DNA of 64,000 nucleotides from Spirochaetia bacterium (GTDB lineage Bacteria; Spirochaetota; Spirochaetia; Treponematales; Breznakiellaceae), in the NCBI GenBank assembly GCA_026002045.1, contig BOAV01000003.1, positions 1 to 64,000 of the forward strand. Direction: 5' to 3'. The position numbers and the translations under genes were made by a program. Below, piece by piece: positions 1 to 11,150 of this stretch. A model generated the notes under the pieces. That model saw only the letters and a program-made list of their open reading frames with translations, was not told where the DNA came from and ran no database searches. The stretch's first letter is position 1. Each line of letters starts with the position of its first letter.

Positions 1-39
1 CCCCATGGAATGGAAAAGACGAGTAAACGCGGCGTATGA
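1..39 (+). CDS. 3' end of an upstream gene (partial)
   Basis: Frame 1 is open from the window edge to a TGA at 37-39, which overlaps the ATG at 36 as ATGA, the usual sign of translational coupling. Only about 12 residues are visible, so no function can be given. Another frame stops at 25-27 and cannot be excluded as the true end of the upstream gene. Confidence 0.3.
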   Translation, partial: PHGMEKTSKRGV

Positions 40-1427
40 TGACTATTGCCGCAACAGAATCACAGCGGGAATTCAGTTCCTTTCGCGATCCATCGGGTGT
101 GATATTTGAGCAGGATGGTATCGTTTACCGGAAAATAAACCCGGTGTATATGAATCAATATGGGCATCTGATGACATCCGGTTTGTATGAGGCATTGGTT
201 GCGGCCCGCTTACTGATTCCCCACGAGACAGTCAATCAGGAAAAGGAAGATGAAATACTGATTCACCCGGAACAGGTGCCATTTATTTCATATCCCTATG
301 AATGGTGTTTTGAACAATACAGGGACGCCGCTTTGGCAACCTTGCGCATACAGCTTCTTGCCATGCAGTTCGGTATGACCCTGAAAGACGCAAGCGCCTA
401 TAATATTCAGTTTATAAACGGACAGGCCCTGCTTATCGATACCCTGTCCTTTGAAATGTACGATGAGGGGCCCTGGGCTGCATACGGGCAGTTTTGCCGG
501 CACTTTTTCGCGCCGCTTATGCTTATGCTTCATATAGATCCACGCATGGGAAAAATGATGCAGGATTATATTGACGGCATTCCCCTTGATCTTACGGACC
601 ATCTTTTGCGTGGAAAAGGCGGGTTCGCCGCCTGGCAGCATATACACCTGCATGCTTTGGCAGTAAAACAATACGGGAGGGAAGGGAAAAAAGAAGAAAA
701 ACCGATTCAACTATCGCTTAAAAAAGCGCTGCTTGTCTCAATGATCGATTCATTGATACGTTCAATAGAAAATCTAAAACAAAAAAAACAAATTACTGAA
801 TGGGGCGATTACTATTCAGATACGAATTATACCGATGATTCTGTAAAACAGAAGGAATCCATTGTTACAGAGTATTTGAAAAAAACAGCGCCGGTTTCAT
901 TGGTTTGGGATTTTGGCGCCAATGATGGCCGGTATTCCCGGTGTGCCGTCAATCTTGGAGCGTATGTTATCGCCTTTGATATTGACCCGGTTGCCGTAAG
1001 CCGTAATTATCTTGCCAATCGAAAAACGAAGGACAAAATGCTGCCATTGCTGCTCGATCTGACATGCCCGAGCCCCGCTATCGGTTTTGCAAACCGGGAA
1101 CGTAAAACGATTGCCCGGCGAAAAAAGCCTGATGTGATCTTGATGCTGGCGGTAATACATCATCTGGCTATTTCAAATAATCTGCCCCTGGAAATGATCG
1201 CTGCATGGCTGGCATCATTAAGCAAATATCTGATCATTGAATTTGTGCCCAAAGAGGATTCACAGGTAAAGATATTATTAAAGACCCGCATTGATATATT
1301 TCCCGATTATCATGAGACAGGATTTGAATCGGCCTTTGGTAAATATTTTCAACTATGTGATAAAACTCCGATACAGCAAAGCAAACGAACATTGTACTTA
1401 TTAAAAACTAAATTAGCTTTATCCTGA
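36..1427 (+). CDS. SAM-dependent methyltransferase, NoeA-like
   Basis: A 463-residue protein whose C-terminal half is a class I SAM-dependent methyltransferase fold. The SAM-binding motif I (VWDFGANDGRYS) lies near residues 289-300, followed by an acidic strand end (IAFDID), and a VILMLAVIHHLAI stretch near residue 365 fits motifs IV-V. The N-terminal 270 residues look like the extra domain of nodulation-protein NoeA-like methyltransferases, where DASAYNIQF and LLIDTLSFE recall a kinase-like nucleotide fold. The substrate is unknown; surface sugars or lipids are possible. The start overlaps the stop of an upstream gene and has no good ribosome site, which fits coupling. ATG at 39 is an equal alternative start. 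Confidence 0.75.
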   Translation: MMTIAATESQREFSSFRDPSGVIFEQDGIVYRKINPVYMNQYGHLMTSGLYEALVAARLLIPHETVNQEKEDEILIHPEQVPFISYPYEWCFEQYRDAALATLRIQLLAMQFGMTLKDASAYNIQFINGQALLIDTLSFEMYDEGPWAAYGQFCRHFFAPLMLMLHIDPRMGKMMQDYIDGIPLDLTDHLLRGKGGFAAWQHIHLHALAVKQYGREGKKEEKPIQLSLKKALLVSMIDSLIRSIENLKQKKQITEWGDYYSDTNYTDDSVKQKESIVTEYLKKTAPVSLVWDFGANDGRYSRCAVNLGAYVIAFDIDPVAVSRNYLANRKTKDKMLPLLLDLTCPSPAIGFANRERKTIARRKKPDVILMLAVIHHLAISNNLPLEMIAAWLASLSKYLIIEFVPKEDSQVKILLKTRIDIFPDYHETGFESAFGKYFQLCDKTPIQQSKRTLYLLKTKLALS

Positions 1428-1491
1428 CAAATTGCCCGTCTCTACCATCCTGGCCCGCAAAACCTAACCACCTGTTTGTTATCTTCCGTGT

Positions 1492-1541
1492 AAAAAGCCC
1501 TGTCCCTGCTGCATTTCCGCAGCCGGTACAGGGCTTTTTTT
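1492..1541 (+). terminator. Rho-independent terminator after the methyltransferase gene
   Basis: AAGCCCTGT and ACAGGGCTT form a stem closed over a loop of about 24 bases that contains a smaller CTGC/GCAG pairing. A run of seven T follows. It separates the methyltransferase operon from the Mla operon. Confidence 0.85.
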
Positions 1542-1589
1542 GCGCAAAAATTTACGGCTTCCGCATTTTAAGGGCCTTGCGATTTAGAA

Positions 1590-1616
1590 TTGTACATTCG
1601 CCCGGCCTGTTATAAA
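1590..1616 (+). promoter_or_regulatory. Putative promoter of the Mla operon
   Basis: An extended -10 box (TGT then TATAAA at 1611-1616) lies upstream of mlaE. The best -35 (TTGTAC, 1590-1595) is only 15 bases away. Transcription would start near 1623, two bases before the ATG at 1625, and no Shine-Dalgarno sequence lies between them. Confidence 0.4.
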
Positions 1617-1624
1617 CTAAGCTC

Positions 1625-2395
1625 ATGAGATTTGGCGTTCCGGCACTTGAGAAGTTTTTCTATAATCTGGGATTTTTTGTCCGGATCCTCAAGGGGGTGA
1701 ACTCTTTTATTGTCCGGGGGCAGGCATCCTACCGGATACTTACCATGCAGATCCTTTTTACCTTTGTACAGGCCATGGGGATATCCTCCCTGCTGGCCCT
1801 GGGTATCGGTGCGGCGGTAAATGTGATCGGTATCCCCTTTTTGTCCCAGCTTTCCCGGGAGCAGTTGATTTATACCCTGCTGATTGCCATGATTACCCGC
1901 GAACTGGGCCCGCTGTTTGCGGCTTTTATCATTGCCTCCCGTTCCGCCACGGCGATTGCCACAGAAATGGCGGGGATGGTGATCTCTCACGAGGTGGAGG
2001 CATATATTTCCATCGGGATTGACCCGATTGAGCATTTGGCGGTGCCCCGCTTTTTGGGGGTGACCGTATCCATGTTTCTGCTGAATATCTACTTTTCCAT
2101 CTTCGGCCTGGCGGGGTCCTTTGCGGTGGCCCAGCTTTTTACTCCCCTGCCCCCGGATGTCTACTTTGGTAATCTCCTGCAGGCTTTGACGATCCAGGAT
2201 CTGGTGATTTCCATTGTAAAGAGCATCAGTTTTGGGGTGATTATCTCCATGGTCGCTATTCTGCGGGGTTTTTCGGTGGAGCGCTCCAGTACGGAAATTC
2301 CCGTAGCGGGGCTCCAGGCGGTGGGCATGGCCTTTGGGGGCTGCATTATTGCGGATATACTCCTTTCCGCCCTGTATTATAGTATGTTATCATAG
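1625..2395 (+). CDS. mlaE: MlaE-family ABC transporter permease
   Basis: A 256-residue inner-membrane permease of the MlaE/YrbE family, the membrane part of Mce-type lipid transporters that move phospholipids between inner and outer membranes. Visible features are the family motif TRELGPL near residue 93 followed by the conserved small-residue helix and EVEAYISIGIDPIEHLAVPR, plus five to six hydrophobic segments. It is first in a four-gene operon with an ATPase, an MCE-domain protein and a TPR lipoprotein; no MlaC or MlaB homologue is present. The ATG at 1625 has no ribosome-binding site and sits just after a -10-like box. Confidence 0.9.
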   Translation: MRFGVPALEKFFYNLGFFVRILKGVNSFIVRGQASYRILTMQILFTFVQAMGISSLLALGIGAAVNVIGIPFLSQLSREQLIYTLLIAMITRELGPLFAAFIIASRSATAIATEMAGMVISHEVEAYISIGIDPIEHLAVPRFLGVTVSMFLLNIYFSIFGLAGSFAVAQLFTPLPPDVYFGNLLQALTIQDLVISIVKSISFGVIISMVAILRGFSVERSSTEIPVAGLQAVGMAFGGCIIADILLSALYYSMLS

Positions 2396-2401
2396 GATGT
2401 C

Positions 2402-3136
2402 ATGCCGGTTATTTTGGAACTGAAAAGAGTGAGCTTTTTTGCCCAGAACCGTTCGATAATTGATGATTTTTCCTGGCAGTACGCCGAGGGGAAGACAACC
2501 GCCCTGGCGGGGCCCTCCGGGGGCGGCAAGAGCACGGTACTCAAGCTTTCCGCGGGGCTTTTGGTTCCTACCCGGGGAGAGGTAAGTTTTCGGGGAACAG
2601 GCATTGCCCGCATGAACCAGAAGGAAAACCTGGAATTCCGCCGGGAAGCGGCCTTTGTGTTCCAGGATTCCGCGCTTTGGGCCAATCAGAGCCTTTTACA
2701 GATCCTGGAACTTCCTTTGCGGATCCATTTTCCCAAAATGTCCCAGGCCGAACGGAAACGGCGTATTGAAGAGGTGCTGAATGAGGTGGGGTATAAAAAA
2801 GAAATGACCATCCGGCCCAGTATGCTGAGTATGGGGGAGCAGAAGCTTATCGCCTTTGCACGGGCCATGGTCTGCCGGCCCCGGCTGTTGTTTCTGGACG
2901 AATGGACCGAATCCCTGGACGGCAGCGCCGCCCAGCGGCTGGTTAACCTGGTTAAAACCCGGCAGGCAGCCCATGACACGGTTATCTTTGTGAGCCACGA
3001 TTTAGGGATTATTCGGGATATGGCGGATCAGGTGCTGATGATTCAGGATGGAAAGCTGCTTGTCAGCCTGACACGGGAACAGCTTGATTCGGACGCCAAT
3101 TTGGTGCAGTACCTGGAAAAGGGAATAGCCTCGTGA
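2402..3136 (+). CDS. mlaF: MlaF-family ABC transporter ATP-binding protein
   Basis: A 244-residue ATPase partnered with the MlaE permease six bases upstream. Walker A is GPSGGGKST near residues 38-46, the Q-loop is VFQDSALW, Walker B is LLFLDEW near 162-168, the D-loop is SLD and the H-loop is FVSHD. The signature motif is unusual: LSMGEQKLIAFARA near residue 141, where most ABC ATPases and MlaF itself have LSGG. The second glycine is kept but the first is methionine. The 3' end overlaps the next start by four bases (GTGA). Confidence 0.9.
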   Translation: MPVILELKRVSFFAQNRSIIDDFSWQYAEGKTTALAGPSGGGKSTVLKLSAGLLVPTRGEVSFRGTGIARMNQKENLEFRREAAFVFQDSALWANQSLLQILELPLRIHFPKMSQAERKRRIEEVLNEVGYKKEMTIRPSMLSMGEQKLIAFARAMVCRPRLLFLDEWTESLDGSAAQRLVNLVKTRQAAHDTVIFVSHDLGIIRDMADQVLMIQDGKLLVSLTREQLDSDANLVQYLEKGIAS

Positions 3137-4146
3137 AATTTACTATCCGCCTTGAGGAAAAAATCGTGGGGGCCCTTATCATCTTTGCCCTGGGGGCATT
3201 GGTTTTTGTGATTTTTATGCTCGGTTCCAGCCAGCGCTGGTTCTCCCGTGATTATAAATTTGTTACCTACTTTGATTCCGCCACGGGGCTGGGCAAGAAC
3301 ATGGCCCTCCAGTACAAGGGCTTTACCATTGGCCGCTTAAAGAGTTTTGATCTTACTCAGGATGACCGGGTGGAAGTAAAATTTATTATTTTTGATACCT
3401 ATATTTCACGGGTGACCGAAGGGGCCATGGTTGATCTTGAGGTGAGCCCCGTGGGGCTGGGGAACCATTTCCTTTTTTACCCCGGCCTGGGACTGGAGCC
3501 GCTTGCCGAAGGGGCCTTGATCCCCAGTGTTAATTCCTATGAGGGGCAGGCCCTTTTGACAGAGGGGCTGGGCTTTATTCCCAAGCACGATGACAGCATC
3601 GGTTTAATTATAAGCCGGGTCAATACGGTGCTTGAAAATGTGAACAATGTGGTGGTGGAACTGGAGGGGGCCTTTGCGGGGACCGAGTCCACCAGTCTGG
3701 GCCGGACCCTGGGTGGGGTGCAGCAGATGACCAGGGATATCCCTGCGGATTTCACCCGGACGGCGGATACTATCACCCTTACCCTGGATACGATTTTGGA
3801 GGATCTCAGACCCATTCTTGCCAATCTCCGGGTTCTTTCGGAGGATCTTGCCAATCCCGATGGCGCTGTCGCCGCCATCCTGGATGCCAATGGACCGGTC
3901 TACACCGATCTGGTCTCCGCCCTTGGAGCGGTTTCGGGGACCCTGCAAAATCTGGAAAAAACCACCGATTTCATCCCCGCCCAGCTTCCCCAAGTGGCGG
4001 CCGCGATTGTCGAACTACGTACCGTCCTTGAGTCCGCGGATAAAGTACTGGTCTCCCTGACCAATAACCCCCTGTTAAAGAACGGTATCCCCGCACGGGT
4101 AGAAACACAGCCAACGGGCGCCAGCTTAAGGGATATTAACTTCTGA
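3133..4146 (+). CDS. mlaD: MlaD-like MCE-domain protein
   Basis: A 337-residue membrane-anchored periplasmic protein. One transmembrane helix (about residues 10-32) is followed by an MCE domain (about 38-125) with YFDSATGLGKNMALQYKGFTIGRLKSF typical of its start, then a long helical tail from about 145 to 310. In MCE systems such proteins form a ring or tube carrying lipid across the periplasm. It starts at GTG 3133, overlapping the mlaF stop, and its own stop overlaps the ATG of the following lipoprotein by one base. Confidence 0.88.
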   Translation: MKFTIRLEEKIVGALIIFALGALVFVIFMLGSSQRWFSRDYKFVTYFDSATGLGKNMALQYKGFTIGRLKSFDLTQDDRVEVKFIIFDTYISRVTEGAMVDLEVSPVGLGNHFLFYPGLGLEPLAEGALIPSVNSYEGQALLTEGLGFIPKHDDSIGLIISRVNTVLENVNNVVVELEGAFAGTESTSLGRTLGGVQQMTRDIPADFTRTADTITLTLDTILEDLRPILANLRVLSEDLANPDGAVAAILDANGPVYTDLVSALGAVSGTLQNLEKTTDFIPAQLPQVAAAIVELRTVLESADKVLVSLTNNPLLKNGIPARVETQPTGASLRDINF

Positions 4147-4997
4147 TGAAAAAAAATATTTTTTACGCAGTAACATTATTTTCTCTCTGCTGCCTTGCGC
4201 TGCCTTCCTGTTCGACGGCTCCCAAAAAGCCCGCCGAGGTATTTACCCAGCGGAAAACCGGGGAACAGCAGTTGGAACTTGCCAACAGGGAAGCGGACCG
4301 GGGCAATTTTCTCTTGGCCCTGGACCTTTTAAAGGAAGCCCGCCGGATCGCGGTAAGCGTCGATGATCCTTCCCTGCGGATCCGCACTTTTCTTTCACAG
4401 GGGAATATTCTCTTTTCCCTGGGCCGCCGGGAGGACGCCTCTGCGGCATGGGACGCGGCCCTTGCGGAAGCGGCTTCCCTGAAAAACCCGGAACTTGCGG
4501 CAATTTGCCGGATATACCGCGCCCGGGGCCGGCTTCTGGCCGCATCTGCCGATGGCGGGGCCGGTGCAGCCGGGATAGTCAACGAGGTAAAGATCGAAGT
4601 GAACCGGGAAATAGGCTTTATTAAGACCGACAAGCTTTCACTGGCCCTGGGCTGGACGGTGCTGGCCCTGGCAGAAAAGGAAGGCCGCAGTTTTACCGAG
4701 GCGGAGGCTGCGGTAAAAAAGGCCCTGGATATCCACGAAAAAGGGAATTATCCGGAACAGGCCGCCTACGACTGGTATCTTATCGCTTCGATTCGGTCCG
4801 TTGCGGCCCGGTACGACAGCGCCGTGGAAGCCCTGGAACAGGCCATTGCACTGGACCGCCGCTCGGAAAATTCCTGGGGACTTGCCACGGACTGGCGGGC
4901 CCTGGCGGAAGTGTACCGCAAGGCGGGTAAAACCGCCGAAGCCGAAGCCGCGGCGGCCCGCTCGGCGGAAATTTTCAAATCACTTGGAGTTGAATAG
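4146..4997 (+). CDS. TPR-repeat lipoprotein of the Mla operon
   Basis: A 283-residue protein with a signal peptide ending in a lipobox (LALPSC, cysteine near residue 22), so probably an outer- or inner-membrane lipoprotein. The rest is helical with tetratricopeptide-like repeats, clearest around residues 40-115 and 200-275. It takes the operon position where other Mce systems encode an outer-membrane lipoprotein partner such as MlaA or PqiC, but it resembles neither. A role in docking the MCE protein to the outer membrane is inference from position only. Confidence 0.75.
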   Translation: MKKNIFYAVTLFSLCCLALPSCSTAPKKPAEVFTQRKTGEQQLELANREADRGNFLLALDLLKEARRIAVSVDDPSLRIRTFLSQGNILFSLGRREDASAAWDAALAEAASLKNPELAAICRIYRARGRLLAASADGGAGAAGIVNEVKIEVNREIGFIKTDKLSLALGWTVLALAEKEGRSFTEAEAAVKKALDIHEKGNYPEQAAYDWYLIASIRSVAARYDSAVEALEQAIALDRRSENSWGLATDWRALAEVYRKAGKTAEAEAAAARSAEIFKSLGVE

Positions 4998-5004
4998 GCA
5001 AATT

Positions 5005-5754
5005 ATGAAAGCGGAAATTAACACCCTTTTTGAACGGATTAAGAAAGCCCGGCACTGTGTGGCCCTTACCGGGGCGGGGGTCAGTACCCTTTCAGGTATC
5101 CGGGATTTCCGGGGGAAAAACGGCCTCTACAATGACACGGACGCGGAGAAGATCTTCGACATTGATTATTTTGAACAGGACCCTTCGTTTTATTATAAGG
5201 CCGCCCGTTCCTTTATTTATGATCTCAATGAAAAGGAACCCTCGGTGGTGCATCTGGTCTTGGCGGCCCTGGAACAGCGGGGCCTCCTCAAGTCCCTGAT
5301 CACTCAGAATATCGATCTGCTCCACCAGAAGGGGGGCAGTCGGCGGGTGATCGAGGTCCACGGTTCCCCCCGAATTCATTACTGCCTCCGCTGCGCCGCT
5401 GTGCGTATGGGCTTTGACGAAGCCGCCGCCATTGTCCGCTCCGGGGCCTTGCCCCGCTGTCCAAAGTGCAGCCGGGTCCTCAAACCGGCGATCACCTTTT
5501 TCGGCGAAAGCCTCCCCATGGACGCCCTGCGGGACGCCTCCGATGAGGCCCAAAACGCGGACCTGATGCTGGTCCTGGGGACAAGTCTTACGGTCAACCC
5601 CGCCGCCTCCATCCCCAACTATACCCTGCGGAGCGGCGGCGAAGTGGTCATCGTAAACAATATGCCCACACCCCTGGATTCCCGGGCGGTTCAGCATTTT
5701 GACGACCTGGGGGAAGTCTTTGAGGGACTGTGGGATTTGCTGGTCAATGGGTAG
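5005..5754 (+). CDS. NAD-dependent protein deacylase, Sir2 family
   Basis: A 249-residue sirtuin that removes acyl groups from lysine using NAD. Motifs: [15 protein letters not shown] near residues 21-36, TQNIDLLHQ near 100, the catalytic histidine in EVHGSPR near 118, and a zinc site from CLRC (about 127-130) and CPKC (about 151-154). The reading frame is open upstream to 4801, but that part overlaps the lipoprotein gene; the ATG at 5005 gives the normal length. It overlaps the convergent gltX by 11 bases at the 3' end. Confidence 0.92.
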   Translation: MKAEINTLFERIKKARHCVALTGAGVSTLSGIRDFRGKNGLYNDTDAEKIFDIDYFEQDPSFYYKAARSFIYDLNEKEPSVVHLVLAALEQRGLLKSLITQNIDLLHQKGGSRRVIEVHGSPRIHYCLRCAAVRMGFDEAAAIVRSGALPRCPKCSRVLKPAITFFGESLPMDALRDASDEAQNADLMLVLGTSLTVNPAASIPNYTLRSGGEVVIVNNMPTPLDSRAVQHFDDLGEVFEGLWDLLVNG

Positions 5755-7228
5755 TCAACGCCGCCAGCGCCTTGTCTACCCGCTTAAGGGATTTTTCCAC
5801 CCCCAGGATGCGGAGGCTGCCGAAAAGGGGAGGGCTGACCCTGGCCCCGGTAATGGCAACCCGCAGGGGCATCATTAAGTCCCCCAGCTTGACGCCGTTT
5901 TTTTCCGCCCATTCCTTGATAAAGGCTTCCGCCCCGGCGTCATCCGCAGCTTCCGCCAGGGGCTTAACCAGTTCCCGGCCCTGTTGCAGTAAACTAATCG
6001 TTTGCTGTAAATCCATCTTCTTTGGGATGAATTCCACTGCATCCGGGACAGAGGGTTCCGAGAAAAGATAGCCCGGCTTTTCCGCCGCTTCCTGGAGAAA
6101 CACCAGCCGCTCTTTGATCAGGGGCATGGCGGCGGTAAAGGTACTTCGCTGTTCGGGTGACGGTTTATCCCCGGCTTTGCCAAAAAGCCCCGCCTCAATG
6201 GCGTAGGGCAGGCAGAGTTCCGTCAGCTCGGCGTCACTTTTCATACGGATATACTGGCCGTTGTACCACTCAAGTTTTTTGTAGTCGAAGATCGCCGGGG
6301 CCTTGTTGAGTTTGTCCAGACTGAACCGGGCCGCCAATTCGTCCAGGGTGTAGATGTCTTTTCCCTCCTCGTAGGATGCACCCAAAAGGGCCACATAGTT
6401 GAGCAGCGCCTCCGGAATGTAGCCCTGGCGGCGGAACTCGTCGATGCTGGTGGCCCCGTGGCGCTTGCTCAGCTTTTTGCCGTCCTGGCCCATAACCATG
6501 GGGAGGTGGCAGTATTCAGGGTGCTCCCAGCCGAAGGCCGCATACATGATCACATGGAGGGGCGTGGAGGAAAGCCACTCCTGGGCTCGCAGCACGTGGG
6601 TAATGCCCATGAGGTGATCGTCCACGATATTGGCCAAATGGTAGGTGGGGAAGCCGTCGGATTTAAGCAGCACCGGATCGGGGTTCACATCGTCATTTTT
6701 CCATTCGATGTCCCCCAAAAGATGATCGTGAAATTTCGTACTCTCCCCAAGGGGGATTTTAAGACGGATGGTATAGGCTTCCCCCACCTTCACCCTTTCC
6801 GCCGCTTCTGTTGGACTGATGCTCCGGCAGTGACGGTCGTAGCCGGTTTCACTCGAACGCGCCGCCTCCCGCTCTTCCCGAATCCTGTCCAGCCGTTCGG
6901 CGGAACAGAAACAGTAATAGGCTTTATCTTTGGTAATAAGTTCCGCCGCGTATTTCTTGTAAAGTTCAAACCGTTCGGACTGGATGTAGGGCCCGGTGCC
7001 GCCGCCCACATCAGGCCCTTCATCCCATTTAATCCCCAGCCATTCAAAGGTGTCATAGAGATTCTGTACGAAAGACGGGTCAAAGCGGGCGCGGTCCGTA
7101 TCTTCAAGGCGGAGGATGAATTGGCCGCCCTGTGATTTTGCGAAGAGGTAATTAAAAAGGGCGGTCCTGATGCCGCCGATATGCTGAAGCCCCGTAGGGG
7201 ATGGCGCGTAACGATCCCGAATTTGCAT
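5744..7228 (-). CDS. gltX: Glutamyl-tRNA synthetase
   Basis: A 494-residue class I aminoacyl-tRNA synthetase charging tRNA-Glu. It has the HIGH-type signature ([11 protein letters not shown], residues 10-20), a KMSKS-type loop (KKLSKRHG near residue 253) and the family's full length with C-terminal anticodon-binding helices. It may be discriminating (Glu only) or not; the genes for Gln amidation are not in the window. Its 3' end overlaps the sirtuin gene on the opposite strand. Confidence 0.97.
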   Translation of the reverse strand: MQIRDRYAPSPTGLQHIGGIRTALFNYLFAKSQGGQFILRLEDTDRARFDPSFVQNLYDTFEWLGIKWDEGPDVGGGTGPYIQSERFELYKKYAAELITKDKAYYCFCSAERLDRIREEREAARSSETGYDRHCRSISPTEAAERVKVGEAYTIRLKIPLGESTKFHDHLLGDIEWKNDDVNPDPVLLKSDGFPTYHLANIVDDHLMGITHVLRAQEWLSSTPLHVIMYAAFGWEHPEYCHLPMVMGQDGKKLSKRHGATSIDEFRRQGYIPEALLNYVALLGASYEEGKDIYTLDELAARFSLDKLNKAPAIFDYKKLEWYNGQYIRMKSDAELTELCLPYAIEAGLFGKAGDKPSPEQRSTFTAAMPLIKERLVFLQEAAEKPGYLFSEPSVPDAVEFIPKKMDLQQTISLLQQGRELVKPLAEAADDAGAEAFIKEWAEKNGVKLGDLMMPLRVAITGARVSPPLFGSLRILGVEKSLKRVDKALAALTTH

Positions 7229-7260
7229 AATGCAAGTTTAATGGAAAATAGGGAATAAAA

Positions 7261-7440
7261 CTAGCCTAAAAGGTTGATGTTGTTCCCTGCATTGGGGTCG
7301 GTGATCGCGGCCTCCATCATTTTGGCAAGTTCGGCGCTCTGAATTTCTGCCGTATCCAGAGCCATTTTCTCCACCTGCACCGCAGCGGCTTCCTGCACCT
7401 TTTCCTGGGCCATGTTTACTGATAATGATTGTATATCCAT
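7261..7440 (-). CDS. YjfB-like putative motility protein (small)
   Basis: A 59-residue open frame from ATG 7440 to TAG 7261. The protein begins MDIQSLSVNMAQEKVQEAA, continues with a helix (VEKMALDTAEIQSAELAKMM) and ends GNNINLLG. The pattern matches the YjfB-type putative motility family: an N-terminal MDI, a central helix with a K(A/M)xDTAE core, and a Gly/Asn-rich end. Such small proteins are common in flagellated bacteria, and their function is not known. It lies 32 bases upstream of gltX on the same strand and is too short for many gene finders. Confidence 0.72.
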   Translation of the reverse strand: MDIQSLSVNMAQEKVQEAAAVQVEKMALDTAEIQSAELAKMMEAAITDPNAGNNINLLG

Positions 7441-7484
7441 GTTTTAAGTATCGTACTAAAAGGGCTGAAAAACAAGGGAATAAA

Positions 7485-7607
7485 ACCACAGAGCTCCCCC
7501 GCGATAGCGGGTTCTTCGGAGGGAAGAACACAGAGTCCACAGAGAAGAAAAAATTTAATTAATCTTCTTCTGTGAACTCTGTGCACCCTCTGTGTCCTCT
7601 GTGGTTA
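7485..7607. repeat. CCACAGAG-family inverted repeat
   Basis: ACCACAGAG at the left and CTCTGTGGTTAAT at the right enclose further copies (ACACAGAG, TCCACAGAG; CTCTGTG, CTCTGTGTCC), so the whole region can fold into a long imperfect hairpin. A small CCCGC-GATA-GCGGG hairpin sits in the left arm. The right edge supplies the TAA stop codon of aat (7605-7607). Related copies lie at 45943-46019 and 54092-54241. Confidence 0.7.
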
Positions 7608-8300
7608 ATTCTTCCCCCTCGCCAAAGTATCCCGCAGCAGTTTAAGGAATTCCGGGCGGCCCATTTCCACACCGCCTAAACTTTCCAGATGATCCGTGTG
7701 GACCTGGCAGTCGATAAAGGCCAGTCCTTCGGCAAAGAGACTTTGGGCCAGGGTGAGGAATGCGGCCTTGGAGGCGTTGCTCTGCCGGGCGAACATGGAC
7801 TCCCCAAAGAAGACCCTGCCCAGAGCAATGCCGTAGCAGCCCCCAACCAGGCGTCCGCCGCAGTAGCTTTCCGCGGAATGGGCGTAGCCCAGGCGGTGCA
7901 GTTCCGTGTAGGCGGTGACGATGTCACCTGTGATCCAGGTGCCGTCCTGGCCGGGACGGTCGATTTCGGCGCAGCCCTTGATGACCCCGGCAAAGTCCCG
8001 GTCAAAAGCGATTTCAAATTCACCTTTTTTGAAAACCTTTTTCATGGAAGCGGAGATGTGGAGGTTTTCCGGGAAGAGGACGAACCGGGGGTTCGGGGAT
8101 TGCCAAAGGATGGGGTCTTCCGGGTTATACCAAGGGAAGATGCCCTGTTCATAAGCCGAGAGGAGCATCCCCGGCGAAAGGTTGCCCCCGACGGCGATGA
8201 TATCACCGGGACTCTTTTCCGGATCGGGGAACTGGTAGCGTTCGGTTTCGCTTAAGTAGGGGAAAAGGGGGTCCGGTCCTGGGCGGGGCCGGTTCCTCAT
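7605..8300 (-). CDS. aat: Leucyl/phenylalanyl-tRNA--protein transferase
   Basis: A 231-residue enzyme that adds Leu or Phe to proteins with an N-terminal Lys or Arg, creating a primary N-degron read by ClpS. Family motifs are IIAVGGNLSPGMLLSAYEQGIFPWY, the WWSP-like ILWQSPNPR, and HSAESYCGGRLVGGCYGIALGRVFFGESMF. An in-frame ATG at 8384 would overlap clpA by 83 bases; ATG 8300 sits one base past the clpA stop and gives the usual length. The stop codon lies inside a dispersed repeat. Confidence 0.93.
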   Translation of the reverse strand: MRNRPRPGPDPLFPYLSETERYQFPDPEKSPGDIIAVGGNLSPGMLLSAYEQGIFPWYNPEDPILWQSPNPRFVLFPENLHISASMKKVFKKGEFEIAFDRDFAGVIKGCAEIDRPGQDGTWITGDIVTAYTELHRLGYAHSAESYCGGRLVGGCYGIALGRVFFGESMFARQSNASKAAFLTLAQSLFAEGLAFIDCQVHTDHLESLGGVEMGRPEFLKLLRDTLARGKN

Positions 8301-8301
8301 T

Positions 8302-10764
<2,463 letters not shown>

Positions 10765-10791
10765 TTTTTCTCCCAATTTATTTTATACTCC

Positions 10792-11103
10792 TCAAGCGGG
10801 TTCTACAATACAGCGGAGGGGGAATTCGTTCAGCCGGGCTGCGGCATGAACCTGATCCGCCTTGGTCCGGGCTATGTCCCAGGAGTAAACCCCGACCATG
10901 CCCTTGTGCTTCTTGTGCACGTCCATCATGATGCGGTATGCCTCGTCTTCACTCTTATGGAAAATTGATATCAGGATATCCACCACAAATTCCATGGTGG
11001 TATAATTGTCATTGAGGAGGATTACCCGGAATTCCTCCGGTTCTTTAAGTTTTTTTTTGCTCCTATCCGCTAATTCGGTATCACTTCCTGCATAGAGAGC
11101 CAT
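10792..11103 (-). CDS. clpS: ClpS adaptor of the N-degron pathway
   Basis: A 103-residue adaptor that binds N-terminal Leu, Phe, Tyr or Trp and hands the substrate to ClpA. The core motif VILLNDNYTTMEFVVDIL (about residues 29-46) contains the conserved N-D residues of the binding pocket, and VHKKHKGMVGVY (about 63-74) is the second conserved block. It is the first gene of clpS-clpA-aat and is divergent from the exonuclease III gene, with a 47-base shared upstream region. Confidence 0.95.
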   Translation of the reverse strand: MALYAGSDTELADRSKKKLKEPEEFRVILLNDNYTTMEFVVDILISIFHKSEDEAYRIMMDVHKKHKGMVGVYSWDIARTKADQVHAAARLNEFPLRCIVEPA

Positions 11104-11113
11104 TTTTACAACC

Positions 11114-11146
11114 TTGTTTTTTTGTTCGATTGAAGTTTATATTATA
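11114..11146. promoter_or_regulatory. Divergent promoter region, clpS and exonuclease III gene
   Basis: On the plus strand TTGTTT (11114-11119) and TATATT (11138-11143) are 18 bases apart. Transcription would begin about one base before the ATG at 11151. On the minus strand TATAAT is at 11146-11141 and would serve clpS, with a poor -35. The two -10 boxes overlap, so the promoters may compete. Confidence 0.4.
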
Positions 11147-11150
11147 CATA

